64,000 nt of DNA from Botryosphaeria dothidea (taxonomy: Eukaryota > Ascomycota > Dothideomycetes > Botryosphaeriales > Botryosphaeriaceae), in assembly GCA_011503125.2 (NCBI GenBank), contig WWBZ02000015.1, positions 124,001 through 188,000 of the forward strand. The letters are read 5' to 3'. The notes beneath the pieces were generated by a model. It made no database searches, had not been told where the DNA came from, and saw only the letters and a program-made list of their open reading frames with translations. Positions 33,720 through 44,699 of this stretch are shown here, one piece after another. How positions within the stretch are numbered: position 1 is the first letter of the stretch; every line of letters starts with the position of its first letter. A program made the position numbers and the translations under genes.

Positions 33720-33985
33720 TGTAACGGTTTAGGCATCACTTAGGCATACGGTGGCAATTTAGGCACCTACCTGCTACCCAACCTGCTCCGTACTCCCTAC
33801 TTACTACCCAATGTCTACCTAATATCTACCCAACTTCTACCCAATTTGTACCCAACAGTCATGTATTTAAGCCACAATAGTTACTACCTTCAGAAATCAG
33901 AGTCTTCTACATCTTCGTTTTCTCTCCCTAGGCACGCAAGGATATGCTGCGCATTTTAGCCCAGTTATCTACCAAAACTGGAACA
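33720..33985 (+). repeat. Solo LTR, family LTR5, in the LINE-D tail
   Basis: 266 bp, TGTAACGGTTTAGGC to AAAACTGGAACA, between TCTAT at 33715-33719 and TCTAT at 33986-33990. The duplication lies in a (TATC)n tail and so is less decisive than the others, but the LTR ends and a TATA-like gtatttaag support it. The left half has several imperfect ctacccaa repeats. Confidence 0.75.
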
Positions 33986-34260
33986 TCTATCTATCTATCT
34001 ATCTACATTGATCCCTTCCTCGGCCTCTCCTATACCTCGGTATTCTACTTTCCCTCGGATCTAATATTTCCTCGGTTATGCTTTAATCAAGTGTATATAA
34101 GGGAATTCGTTCAACAGCTCTTAGAAAGCCAGGTAGAATAGAATCCATTGGTTCTAACCTTAAAAGTTCTACATTAGCTATGCCTATAAAGAAGCTTATC
34201 TAAAGGCTCGTAGAGAGCTAGGTAGAATTCAATCTATCTTTTCTAAACCTAGAATCTCGA
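33986..34260 (+). repeat. Repeat R2, copy 2 (family unknown)
   Basis: After the rest of the (TATC)n tail, 34005-34200 matches 10590-10860 in reverse: spaced CCTCGG words, gtgtatataag and ttcaacagc. A second, weaker repeat of the gagagctaggtagaattcaatc block follows near 34205-34245. Function unknown. Confidence 0.5.
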
Positions 34261-34626
34261 CTTTTCTGTACGCAAAGATTTCCCACGCTAAATACTCTAC
34301 GACCTACATATCCTTTAGCTTAAGAGAGGGGTAAATAATAGAGGAATAAGACGTCAATATATAGCGTACTAATTAAGAGAACCAACAGGTATTATCGCAG
34401 TAAGAATGAAGACGAAGATGAGGTAGAGTTTCCTACGCATCGACGGTAGCCGGCCTGCTTATAATTACATCTACACCAGCTCATACAGCCTGTATCTCTC
34501 AGATCGTTTGCCTTAGATCACCTACACTCGGCGTCGTAATCCGTCTGGCACTTACAGCCAAATTGTTCCTACATCTAATTTTTTAACCTCGTAGCTTCTT
34601 ATACGGCAGGTCCTCTATTTACTAGT
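34261..34626. other. RIP-affected sequence, unassigned
   Basis: AT-rich, many TAG/TAA in all frames. It ends at the copia-1 LTR and could be a mutated continuation of the R2-bearing element. No motif was seen. Confidence 0.35.
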
Positions 34627-34842
34627 TGATGGAATTTGCGCTTGATCGGTCGGAATCGATGAATGAATGACTTGATTGCTTGGTTGCTGAGGCGCTCGTG
34701 GTGTTGCTCCCAAGATGTCTCAGAATGAATGACTAAGCTAATATGCTATCCAATAACAGATCACGGAGGTGATTGAGCTCATTTTCCATCAATATGCTAT
34801 CCAATAACAGATAACGGAGGTGATTGAGCTCATTTTTCATCA
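34627..34842 (-). repeat. copia-1 solo LTR with 51-bp terminal duplication
   Basis: A minus-strand copy of the copia-1 LTR (34627-34791), whose last 51 bp (34741-34791, atatgctatccaataacag...ccatca) are repeated directly at 34792-34842. It abuts the coding sequence of the NLR fragment on its right. No matching 5-bp duplication was found. Confidence 0.85.
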
Positions 34843-35745
34843 AATCATTTCCCGTGTTCGGTAATTCGAAGCATCTGCGATTACTCCGACACCCACAAGA
34901 ATAAAGAATGGCAGGGGTATGTAGCTATGACAGCGGCTGCCTATGCAAGAGACCTTTTACTTCGGATATCTCCCACCCGAATCGAGGCCGAGAAGAAGAT
35001 TAGCGAGATTCTTTTGAATAGTTAGTCCATAAGCTTCGTCTTGATTTGGAAATAAACATGCTAATATATCTAAAGTGGATAAGAAACTTGATGGAGCACT
35101 CCCTGATATCCAAGGAATGAAGGCTGGCATGGAGCATTTATACATGCAGCAACACCAAGCAAAAATCAATGAATGGCTCTTATCTCCAGATCCGTCAACC
35201 AACTACAAGAAGGCGCTAGAGCAACGCCACTCAGGCTCAGGCCAGTGGTTTCTTAACAGTGCGGCGTATTCGAACTGGAAGACAGAGAAGAACTCGTTTC
35301 TATGGCTCCATAGCATTCCTGGATGTGGCAAGACGATCCTCAGCTCGACGATTGTTGAGGACTTAGAAAAACAGGACATATACCAGAAGCCCCTCTATTT
35401 CTACTTTGATTTCAACGATACGAACAAGCAAAGTCTTGAGAAGGCAGTTCGATTACTCATCACTCAGCTGTTCGTCAAGAGGGGGGATGTCCAGACGCTC
35501 GTAGACTCACTCTACTCCTCCTGCGAAAATGGAAGACGGCAGCCAAGCATCCACGAGCTATGTAAAACTTTTCAGGATATGGTTCAACAGGCTGGTGAGG
35601 TGTGGATTATCCTCGATGCGCTTGACGAGTGTCAGACGCGGAAAGGATACTCGGCCGAGGGGCTGCTCTCGTAGATGACGAGTCTCCGAAGCTCTCAGCA
35701 GATGAATGTTAACATTCTCGCTACGAGCCGGCCGGAACAAGATAT
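34843..35745 (+). pseudogene. NLR (NACHT-type) gene fragment, truncated both ends
   Basis: Exon A (34843 to about 35019) reads [20 protein letters not shown] and [11 protein letters not shown]; a 56-nt intron (GTTAGT...AAAG, 35020-35075) follows; exon B runs from 35076. Exon B holds a P-loop NTPase: IPGCGKT (Walker A, near 35322) and VWIILDALDEC (Walker B, near 35600), then the sensor-like ILATSRPEQDI just before the copia-2 insertion at 35746. The glycine that usually opens the P-loop is Ser (LHSIPGCGKT), a G-to-A type change, and a TAG at 35672 stands where Trp is common. The sensor/repeat C-terminus is absent and the N-terminus is cut by the copia-1 LTR. In fungi such proteins act in non-self recognition and cell death; this copy cannot. 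Confidence 0.85.
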
Positions 35746-35984
35746 TGTTGGATTTTAGAGTAAAGAGTGTGAGGTCAGAAAAGAGAGTAGATTCTGCCTG
35801 TCTCCTGAAGGGGAGGTTAGTAGGCTTGCTTATATACATAGGTGATAACTACATAACCGAGGATACTAAAGATCCGAGAGAGAGTGCCGATGCGGGGTTG
35901 GGCATCAAAGAGTATTATTATATAAAGGATGGAATATTCGAGATAACTGGGATGCCTAAGGTAGTAAGGCAAGAAAGTCTGACA
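35746..35984 (-). repeat. copia-2 A, left LTR (3' LTR), little mutated
   Basis: 239 bp, TGTTGGATTTTAGAG to AAGTCTGACA. It shows the original family termini (CCAACA), which in other copies have become CCAATA or TATTAG. A purine-rich complement (tacccccttca) follows at 35985. Confidence 0.93.
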
Positions 35985-38900
35985 TACCCCCTTCACGACG
36001 TGTACGTATTAGGAGGGTCGTAATAGTAAAAGCAGTATTAAGTATAAGAAATTGAGTAGAGTAGTTAGTTGTCTTGCAATTTAGTAGTAATATCTTCGAG
36101 TCTAATCTGTTGAAGAAAGTATTAATATTTCTATTTATTAAGAGGTTTCGTAAGTCTATCTACAATTATTTCTATAGTAGGGGTCTAGGAGATTAAGATA
36201 TTGCCTTATTATACTTCCTAGCGTAGCTAGTAGCTATAGATTTAGACGTGACGAAGTTTTATAATAAGCTTATAGGTCTCTTTATTAAGCAGGCGGATTA
36301 TTTAAGTGTTATTATACTAGATCTTTATATAATATCTAGTCGAGAAGTCGATTGCTTTAAAGAGGTTTTCCTATTAGATAGTTTCCTTAGCGGTAGTTAA
36401 GAGAGCGAGTAATTCTACTTCGGTGCTACTAGTCGTAATAGTACGTTATTTAGCTACTTTCTAGTCGATAGCTCCTCTAAAGAGTCGGAAGAGAAAGCCT
36501 TAAATACTTTTTCTTATATCGATATCCGAAGCAAAGAAGGCGTCGCTAGAAGTAATAAATAGATCCTTAGTAGACTAAGTAAAGCCTAAGAAAGTAAGAG
36601 CGTAGCTTCGAGTATATAATAGATATTTAAGAACTCGTTAAGCTAGATAAAGGTGCTAAGCTAAGGAATTCTATAGATATTTAGAGAGTCGTAATACTAC
36701 GTGTGTAATATCTAGTCTAGTATAGACTATAGCGTAGTTAATTAATCCGACTTTCTACTAAAAAGCGTATATATCTTAATCCGTAGCTTTATCGAGATTC
36801 TAAGTAATAGGTTTATTAGGAGGGAGAGGAACTAAGCGCTTCGAGTCCTCTTTAACGTTAAATTTCGCGGTAAGTTTAGCGATGTAGGAGTCTTGGTATA
36901 GCTAGAGTTTGCGCTCGTCTCTATTTCGGATAATTCTAATTACTAGAAACTATTGGAGTTCGCCAAGGTATCGTATCTCGTAGATTTCGAAGAGTTTTCG
37001 TTAGAATTTATCGATATAAGCAGTATGATCCCTATAGTAGATAATAACGATATTATCCACGAAGAAGAATAGGACTATATATTCGTTTATAAATAGGTAA
37101 GGAGCTTCTAGCACTTTAGTAAGGCCGAGATTTTGAAGTATTTTTAATAAGTACTTTTACTAGAGAGCTAGTAATTATTTAAGTCTATATAGTGCTCGTA
37201 GGAGTAGGAGAACGAGTCTGTCCTTAATATTTATGCCTAGTAGTGGTTTATAGTATATTTCCTCATTAATTAGGACGTGTAGATATGTATTAATAACGTC
37301 GTACTGCCTTAATTTAAGGTCGAAAGTAGTTATAATTGCTATAAGTCCTCTAAAGATTCGTGTAGTAAGCGTGGTAGCGTAGGTATCCTAAGCAGTTGAT
37401 TAAAGGTCTCCTCTAATATAGAGTCGAGCTTTAAACTTAATAAGGTATCCTTCTTCGTTAAACTTGTACTTAAATACCTAGGTAAGTAAAATAATCCGTT
37501 TCTTTGCCTTGTGTGCTTGTGTAATAGGGACTTCTATCTAGGTCTAAATTTGCTTAAGTTTCTTAATTTCCTTAAGGAGTAAGGCTAAAAAATCGTCCTT
37601 AAATAGATGATTAAGGAGTTCCTCGAAGGTCTTTGGCTCTAGTAGAAGATTGTCTCGATAAACTTTAGACTTAGGTTTTGGAGTGTTAATTATAGCTAAG
37701 AACGCGTTATAGAAAGTCGATTTTAGTTGTTCTTAAGCTTGAGTAAGTGTTGTAGTATATACTTCTTTTCGTAGTTTTCGTGGCTTTCTAAAAGGGTTAT
37801 TGCTATAGTTTGGATTTTGATTTCGAGAACTCCGTAAGCTATTTTCTGGAATGATAGTTTCTTTAGTAAATGTGGCTAAGATATCTACTCCTCGTGGTAC
37901 TCTATTGCCGGGAGCAGCGCCTAGTTGCGGTAGAGTATTATATTAAGCAGGGAGTAGAGGTCCAAGTCGTTGTTTAGTTTACTCTTGCTCTTATTCTTAT
38001 TCTTATTCTTATTCTTATTCTTCTTCTAATTCGAGAGGTCCTACTTTAGGTTCTACTAATTCTAAGGGTGTGGGTAACGTTTAAGTTAATAGGTCTTTCT
38101 CGGCTTAAGATTAGTTTGTTATCTAATTAAGAGTAGATAATTTAGGTTCTTCCTAAGGTATAAGACTATAGATTAATAGTAGAGTAGGAGTATTAAGAGT
38201 CTTAATTATCTCCTTTCTAAGGGTTTTACCGATATTAGTCTCTAATAGATCGAAGAAGCTATTTTCGTTAAAAGTAACGTCTCTAGTCCGTATTACTTTA
38301 TCTTGGCTTAGAATCCAGATACGGAAGATATTAGTCGAGTCGTACCTAACAAGATATCCGATAAATGCTCGTTTAGCAAGCTTATAAGTACGTGGAAGAT
38401 CTTTACGTAGAGAGTAGGCTTTGTATCCGTAGGCTTTAAGATGCGAGAGATTTAGTCTATTACTAGTAACTCTTTTAAAAGGTATAATCTAGCCGAGTTT
38501 CTTAAGTAGAGTTCTATTATAGATATAGGCGGCGGCTCGGATAGTTTTAGGCTATAGTCTTTCTAGAAGGTTTGCGCTAATTCGTATGGCTCGTGCTCTA
38601 ATAAGAAGTACACCCCCTAAGCGTTTAGAGTATCCGTTTTACTCGGGTATTATAGGAGCTAAGGTTTTAAGGGTAATTCTATAATCTATAAGATAGGAGA
38701 GAAAGGTATTTCCGAGTATAGTTTCTCTATTAGTTCTAAAGAAGATGACCTTACCTTAATAGCGAATCTTAATAATTTTAAGTCTATAGATAGCTAGTTT
38801 AGAAGTGTCTAATTTATACCGATATATAAATAGGAGGATAAAGTTTAATAATAAGTAAGTAAGATAAGCTATCTATTTATCTCCGTTATAGGCTAGTATA

Positions 38901-40063
38901 AGCTAGAGTAGGTTAAATATAACGCGTAAGAAAGGTTTAGTTAATTCTTCCTCTTTATTTGGTGATCGAGAGACGATCCTATAAGTCTTTAATAGAGTAT
39001 AGGTTTCGTAGTGCTGGAGTGGTTATTTAGATGGTAATAGAGTAATTTATATTCCTTTGGTAGATTCTTCGAGATATTAAAGAGTTTCCTAGCTAGCGTG
39101 GCTAAGAATACAGTACTAGTTAGTAATATATACGGCTTTAGTTGCGAAAGTAGTTAGTTAAGTTACGAGAAGTATCGAATAATAAGCTTAAAGAGGTGCT
39201 GTATTTCGTTTAAGGTAGAAGTATCCGTTATATCGTTTAGTAAAGTAGAGCGTCTAATTATTCTTGCTAAGAGTTCTAGTCCTTAGGTTCTAGTCGATTT
39301 CTACTTTAAGAGCTTTGTTAAGCGATATAAGATTAGCTATAAAAGATAGAGACATTGCAATATCTTAGAGAGTAATATAGCCTTTACTAGATAATATCTT
39401 AACGTTAATAGTAACTATCCTATAGATAGTAATTAGTGTAGTTATTTCTCTATAGGTAAGGTATTCGTCTAGTTTAGTAGCTCTGGTTTGTTTAAATCTA
39501 TCCTATATAGATCGGTTATAGATATAATAATCTATTCTAGAGTCGAGAATCTAGGATAACTAAAGAGAAGTATTAGCTCTCCTTATAGAGTAGCTAATAA
39601 TAGAGAATAAGGCGACCTCGATTAAAGAGGATTTGCTTTAAACGTTAGGTATTAGAGTTATAGTCGTGTTTATAGTAGATAGAGAACTAAGTTGTCTTTC
39701 CTTTTCTCGATTTAGTATATAGTCGATTCGTGCCTTAATTTTTAGATCCTTAAGTTTCTCGTTGACACGTATTTAAGTAGCCTTATTTAGATTCTAGTGC
39801 TTAGGCCGTATATCCTCGTTTAGATAGAAATAGTTCTTATACTAGTAATTAAGTCTACAGATATAAGGTAGCTTTTCGTTGTTTTCCTATTCCTTACCCT
39901 TAAAAGTGGCCGGGAAGGCTAAGTACTTCGAGGATTTAGATAGTTTCTCAAGATTCTCGATTCGTAGATGTTGCCTATAGTCTTTAATAGCTTTATAAAG
40001 GGTTAGCTTAGTTTCTTAGCCTCGTAGAAGGTATAGTTCTATCTAAGAGTATATAGAATCGAT

Positions 40064-40672
40064 GGCGGGGTGGTGTACTGGTAGGGTACACTTCCACGGT
40101 AACCTGGCCTTTCTAGGGTGGCACAGGTTCTAAGTTCGAATCTTAGACCGCTTACCTACTCGTAGCATATGCGTCCCACGTTAAAAGCATACGTACCCGC
40201 GTTCTCCCTAGCGGTGATAAGGGGGAAAATCCACAGGTGGTTAGGGTAGGCCACAAGTGGCATATACGTCCTACTATAAAAGCATACGTACCCGCGTTCT
40301 CTCTAGCGGTAACAAGGGGAAGAAGGGCTAGCTAGGCGCTTCTAAAAATAAATTTTAAGAGCGCTTTACCAGCGCTTATAAATAGGTAAGCCGGGACTTC
40401 TTACGGCTTAGTCTTAAGATTTACAGTCACCTCTCTCTATAGTTCCTCCCTCTTAGCTACTCTTCCTACTTTAAATACCGCTACCGGTATATAGAAAAAC
40501 TATACTAAATAGAGTATCTGCGGATACTACTATTGTAGATAGGGAAGGTTTTTACCCGGGCTATCCTAAGAAAGTAGCTACGGTTTCCCCTTCTATATAC
40601 CCTTATAGATAGCCATAGCTGCATGGACCCTTCGGGGAGCTAAATTAGCTTAAAAATTAAATTTATCTATCT
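40064..40672 (+). mobile_element. tRNA-derived SINE, copy 1
   Basis: 609 bp with a 13-bp target duplication ATATAGAATCGAT (40051-40063 and 40673-40685) inside copia-2 A. The head has an RNA polymerase III box A (TGGTGTACTGG, 40071-40081) and box B (AGTTCGAATCT, 40133-40143) at tRNA spacing. The body holds a duplicated unit (about 40164-40226 and 40259-40320, each with cgtacccgcgttct and ctagcggt). The 3' end (from about 40600) matches the 3' UTR of LINE-D and ends in (TATC)n. It is less mutated than the surrounding copia, so it inserted after most RIP, or escaped it. Confidence 0.9.
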
Positions 40673-41491
40673 ATATAGAATCGATTCCTCGAAGGAAGAG
40701 GAGAAAGTCTCTAACTAGTCGGTCGTCTTTAACTTATAGTAAGTCGCGTTGCTTAGCTTTAGTATAGACCTCTTCCTAAGATTAAAGCTATTTCTTAATA
40801 TTCTAGTTAAATAGACCTCGCTTAAGCTAATTATACTACTATTCGAGTTCTAGATCTATAGCTTCGTTAGTTAGTATAAGTTTAGCTTTAAGCGTTATAA
40901 GATAGGTCTAAGGATAATTGTCCGAATCCGTGTTACTAATATACGGGAGTAGATTTATAGCGATTAAGTCCTAGATATAGGTTATAAGATTAGTAAGTAC
41001 CTTTTATTATTTTTCGTAAAGTGCGTAGTCTACGCGGTAGTTGCTTATCTTATAGTCGTAGGTAAGCTTCTTATTAGTAGTAACTATACCTTAAATTATT
41101 AGTTTCTTAGGTTTAGTTATGCTCTAAGGTTTAGTTATTAGTAAAGAATTAACGAGGCTCTAGATATTAGTGTTCTAGGCTCTTTCTTTTACTAGGAATA
41201 ACTAGTAATTCTAGTCCGAAGACTTAGTAAGTATATAGGATTTAGTAGAGTCTCCTATATTATTAGTAAGTTATTATTAGTTTAGTTAGATTCGAGTAGA
41301 AGTAGTAGCTAGTATAGCTCCGTATTAAGTTGTTAGTTTAGTCGCCGTAGCCTATAACCGGGTAGAAGCCGTAGATAATAGTAGTTGCGTATTAGTAAAG
41401 AGTATTTAGTTAAGTAGGAGAGTTAATTAGTAAAGAGCTAAGAAGTAGGGTAGTCTTAGCGTCTAGCCGTAGCGTCCCCCGGACTTATAAC

Positions 41492-41732
41492 TATTAGATT
41501 TTAGAGTAAAGAGTATAAGGTTAGAAAAGAGAGTAGATTCTACCTATCTCCTAAAGGGGAGGTTAGTAGGCTTGCTTATATATATAGGTAATAACTATAT
41601 AACCGAGGATACTAAAGATCCGAGAGAGAGAGTACCGATACGGGGTTAGGTATTAAAGAGTATTATTATATAAAGGATAGAATATTCGAGATAACTAGGA
41701 TGCCTAAGGTAGTAAGGTAAGAAAGTCTAATA
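41492..41732 (-). repeat. copia-2 A, right LTR (5' LTR), RIP-mutated
   Basis: 241 bp matching the left LTR with many transitions (TGTTGG to TATTAG, CTGACA to CTAATA). Confidence 0.9.
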
Positions 41733-42189
41733 TTACCTAAGCGATAATAAAGAAGAATTATTTAATAATATAGTTAGGAGATCTAGCTAGAACCTTAACG
41801 AGTTTATAAGTAGTACTATTCTATTTTAGAGCTTTTCTAATACCTTAGACTAGTAAAGTTAAGCTACCGGTTCTATCTTACGTCGTACTACCTTACGTAG
41901 AAACCTAAAACCCGAAGAACTTATATATTTATTAGCTACGGATCTTAATCTTACTATTAACCCCGGAATACTAAGTAACTACGGACTCGACTCTATTCGC
42001 TAGCCTAATAAATATACTTTCTATAACTAGTATACTATAGTAATTAATATATATTAATACTAATAACTTCTCCTTAAACGCGGCCACGCGGCCTATCTAA
42101 TCTAACGCGGCCTCGCGGCTTAACTCTAACGCCGCTTTCTACCGGCTTTAACTCTTTTAGTTAGCTATACGACGTTAACTTAGAACTAC
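41733..42189. other. RIP-mutated coding-like sequence, unassigned
   Basis: On the plus strand one frame reads EELIYLLATDLNLTINPGIL and neighbouring sensible stretches, interrupted by TAG/TAA. It lies left of the point where the LINE-C copies start to match. It may be a host gene relic or a LINE-C1 5' leader. Confidence 0.4.
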
Positions 42190-44230
42190 GCTAAGATCGA
42201 CATCTATTAAAAGCCCCTAATTTCCTTAGCTAGAGTCTCGAATTCTAGTTTTATAGCTATACGCGCTACTACGTAGTATAGAGATAAAGAGGTACTAGCT
42301 AAGAAACCACACCTACGCGTAATCTACACCCTACTATATCTACTACGACCTCTTAGACTCGGCCTAAATTTTATATAGAGGTAGAGGAAGATTAGAAATA
42401 ATAGGAGACGAAAGTATATTATATCTATAGTAATTAAACGCTCGTAATTCTACTTCTTCTTATATAAATTCTACTTCTAAAATCCTATAGGCGAAAATTT
42501 CCTCTATAGAATATCTATTATCCGATATCTAAGCCTACCTAACGATATACCTTTAAACCTCCTAGGCAGCCCGCCGCCTAATAGGGTAATTCTAGGCTCT
42601 CCTATTATAAGCCCCTTAGCCCTACCTACGGAATACGAAACCCCTTAACTAAACTAGACTAAAATTTATATAGAAGACGCCTAAGAGACTCCTACCTAGA
42701 CCCTTATTCTTAAAACTTAAGGCTAGAAGCGGATAATTAACCTAACTAGTCTCTCTTCTCTCCCGGTCTTTAGGTACTAGGTACGTACTCGGTTTACCCC
42801 TACGAAAATATTCCGTTCCTCTAGCGAGGCCCTCGACGCTACTCTTAACTACCTAATTAAAGCGGCGGATCTCGAGGATAGTAAGGAAAAAAGCCTAGAA
42901 ATCCTCGACCTTATAAATATCTTCCGCGAATATATAGAAAAAGATATACTTAACCGGTTAAAATCTATTCTAGCTACCTAAATCCGCTTAATAGAGAATA
43001 CGATAAGAGTACTAGCCAACTAGGCTAGAGAACTAGCTAAAGCCCCCTAAGGCCGCTAAGCTCCTTAGGTCTCTTAAGCCCCCTAGCCCCCCTAGGCTCT
43101 CTAGCCCCCCTAATCTCGTTAAGCTCCCTAAACTACTCCGGCCTCCTAAGCCCGTATCTTCTTCTACGCGGAAGTAGTTAAGTAAGAAGAATAGTAAATA
43201 GTCCCCCTAACGAAGAGGACTAGACCGGCCCTAAAGCCCGCCCCGATTAGAGAAAGATAGGTCGTCCTAAAGCCTTAGAACGAGATTTCTCTATATCTAC
43301 TCTACCTCCGTAACGTAATAAACGAAGCCTTTAAAGCCGAATTTAAATCGAATAACCTAGTTATCTTAACCGTCTCGATATTAGAGAAGAAAAACGTAGT
43401 CCTTACGTATATAGAAGCCTATATAGTAGACTTTCTAGCTAAGAACTCTACTATTATCTTAAAGGTTACCCCCTTCTATAATCTTAAGATTAATAGGCTA
43501 TAGTATAAGGTAGCTATATACGGCGTTCCTATAACTATTCTCTAGGACTATACGAATAAGAAATTCTCTTTCTTTATTAAGGAAGAGGTTAAGGCTTTTA
43601 ACTAAGGCCTAAACGTAATTAGAGAGCTATACTAGCTAACCCCTAAATCCCGAAGGAAAGCCTAATAGACTAGCTTAATCTATATAGCCTTCTCTACTAA
43701 AGAGGAGGCTAAAAGAGTAACTAATAAGAGACTCTCCCTACTAGGAGTCTCCTATAAAGTCGAAAAATATAGGGAATTAAAATCCCCGACCCACCCCGAG
43801 CGGAATTAGACTCTATATCTATAGGATATATAAGAGTACTATAAGCTAACGTCGCCCGGAAAAGCCTAGCCACCGAAGGGCTATTATAGCTAGTAATAGA
43901 GCTTAAAATAGATATTATTCTTATCTAAGAACCGTTTATTACTAGCTTCTCTAATCTATAAGAAGTACGGTCTATTAACTACCCCTCTTTCGTCTAAACT
44001 CTTCCGGTTTTCTCCTCTAGCTTAAGGCCCCGTATTCTAGCTTATATCTCCCGCTTTATACGTAGGGTTAAAATAAATAGGGCCGCTCTTTTTACTAGCG
44101 AAGATAGTATAGTATTAGAAGTTTAATAACTAAATTATCCTTTATTTCGGATAATAAACCTCTATAACTAGGCTACTTAAAGGTAAGAAGGATTTCCTAA
44201 GATATTAGAAAGAGTTCTAGAGTACTTAAG

Positions 44231-44470
44231 TGTCAGACTTTCTTGCCTTACTACCTTAGGCATCTCAGTTATCTCGAATGTTCTATTCTTTATACAACAA
44301 CACTCTTTAATGCCTAACCCCGCATCGGCACTCTCTCTCGGATCTTTAGTATCCTCGGTTATATAGTCATCACTCGTATATATAAGCAAGTCTACCGACC
44401 TCCCTCTCAGGAGACAGGCAGAATCTACTCTCTTTTCTAACCTTACAACTCTTCACTCTAAAATCTAATA
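44231..44470 (+). repeat. copia-2 B 5' LTR
   Basis: TGTCAGACTTTC to AAATCTAATA; the original CCAACA end has become CTAATA. Confidence 0.93.
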
Positions 44471-44699
44471 GTTATAAGCCCGGGGGACGCTACGGCTGGA
44501 CGCCAAGACTACCCCACTTCTTAGCTCTTTGCTAATCAACTCTTCTACTTAACTAAGTACTCTTTACTAACACGCAACTGCTGTCATCTACGGCTTCTAC
44601 CCGGTTATAGGCTACGGCGACTGAACTAATAACTTAATACGGAGCTACACTGGCTACTACCTCTGCTCGAATCTAACTAGACCAATAATAACTTACTAA

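Larger units (their letters stand above)
35746..41732 (-). mobile_element. copia-2 retrotransposon, copy A
   Basis: Full-length minus-strand Ty1/copia element with LTRs at 35746-35984 and 41492-41732; without the SINE (40064-40672) and its duplication it is about 5.37 kb, the same as copy B. The internal region is saturated with RIP changes, including the right-hand LTR (TGTTGG became TATTAG), yet the left-hand LTR is almost clean. The flanks GATAT (left) and TTACC (right) do not match, so the two sides have been rearranged since insertion. A Glu/Gln-type (ttatt c)n run at 37985-38020 matches the EQ repeat of copy B. Confidence 0.93.

Noticed and set aside
40064..40150. A functional tRNA gene
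   Set aside because: Boxes A and B are present, but the acceptor arm does not pair and the unit is part of a 609-bp element with TSDs: a SINE head.
44177..44389. Minus frame repeated at 49326-49523 and on the plus strand at 35706-36023
   Set aside because: It is the copia-2 LTR read in one direction; LTRs are not coding.
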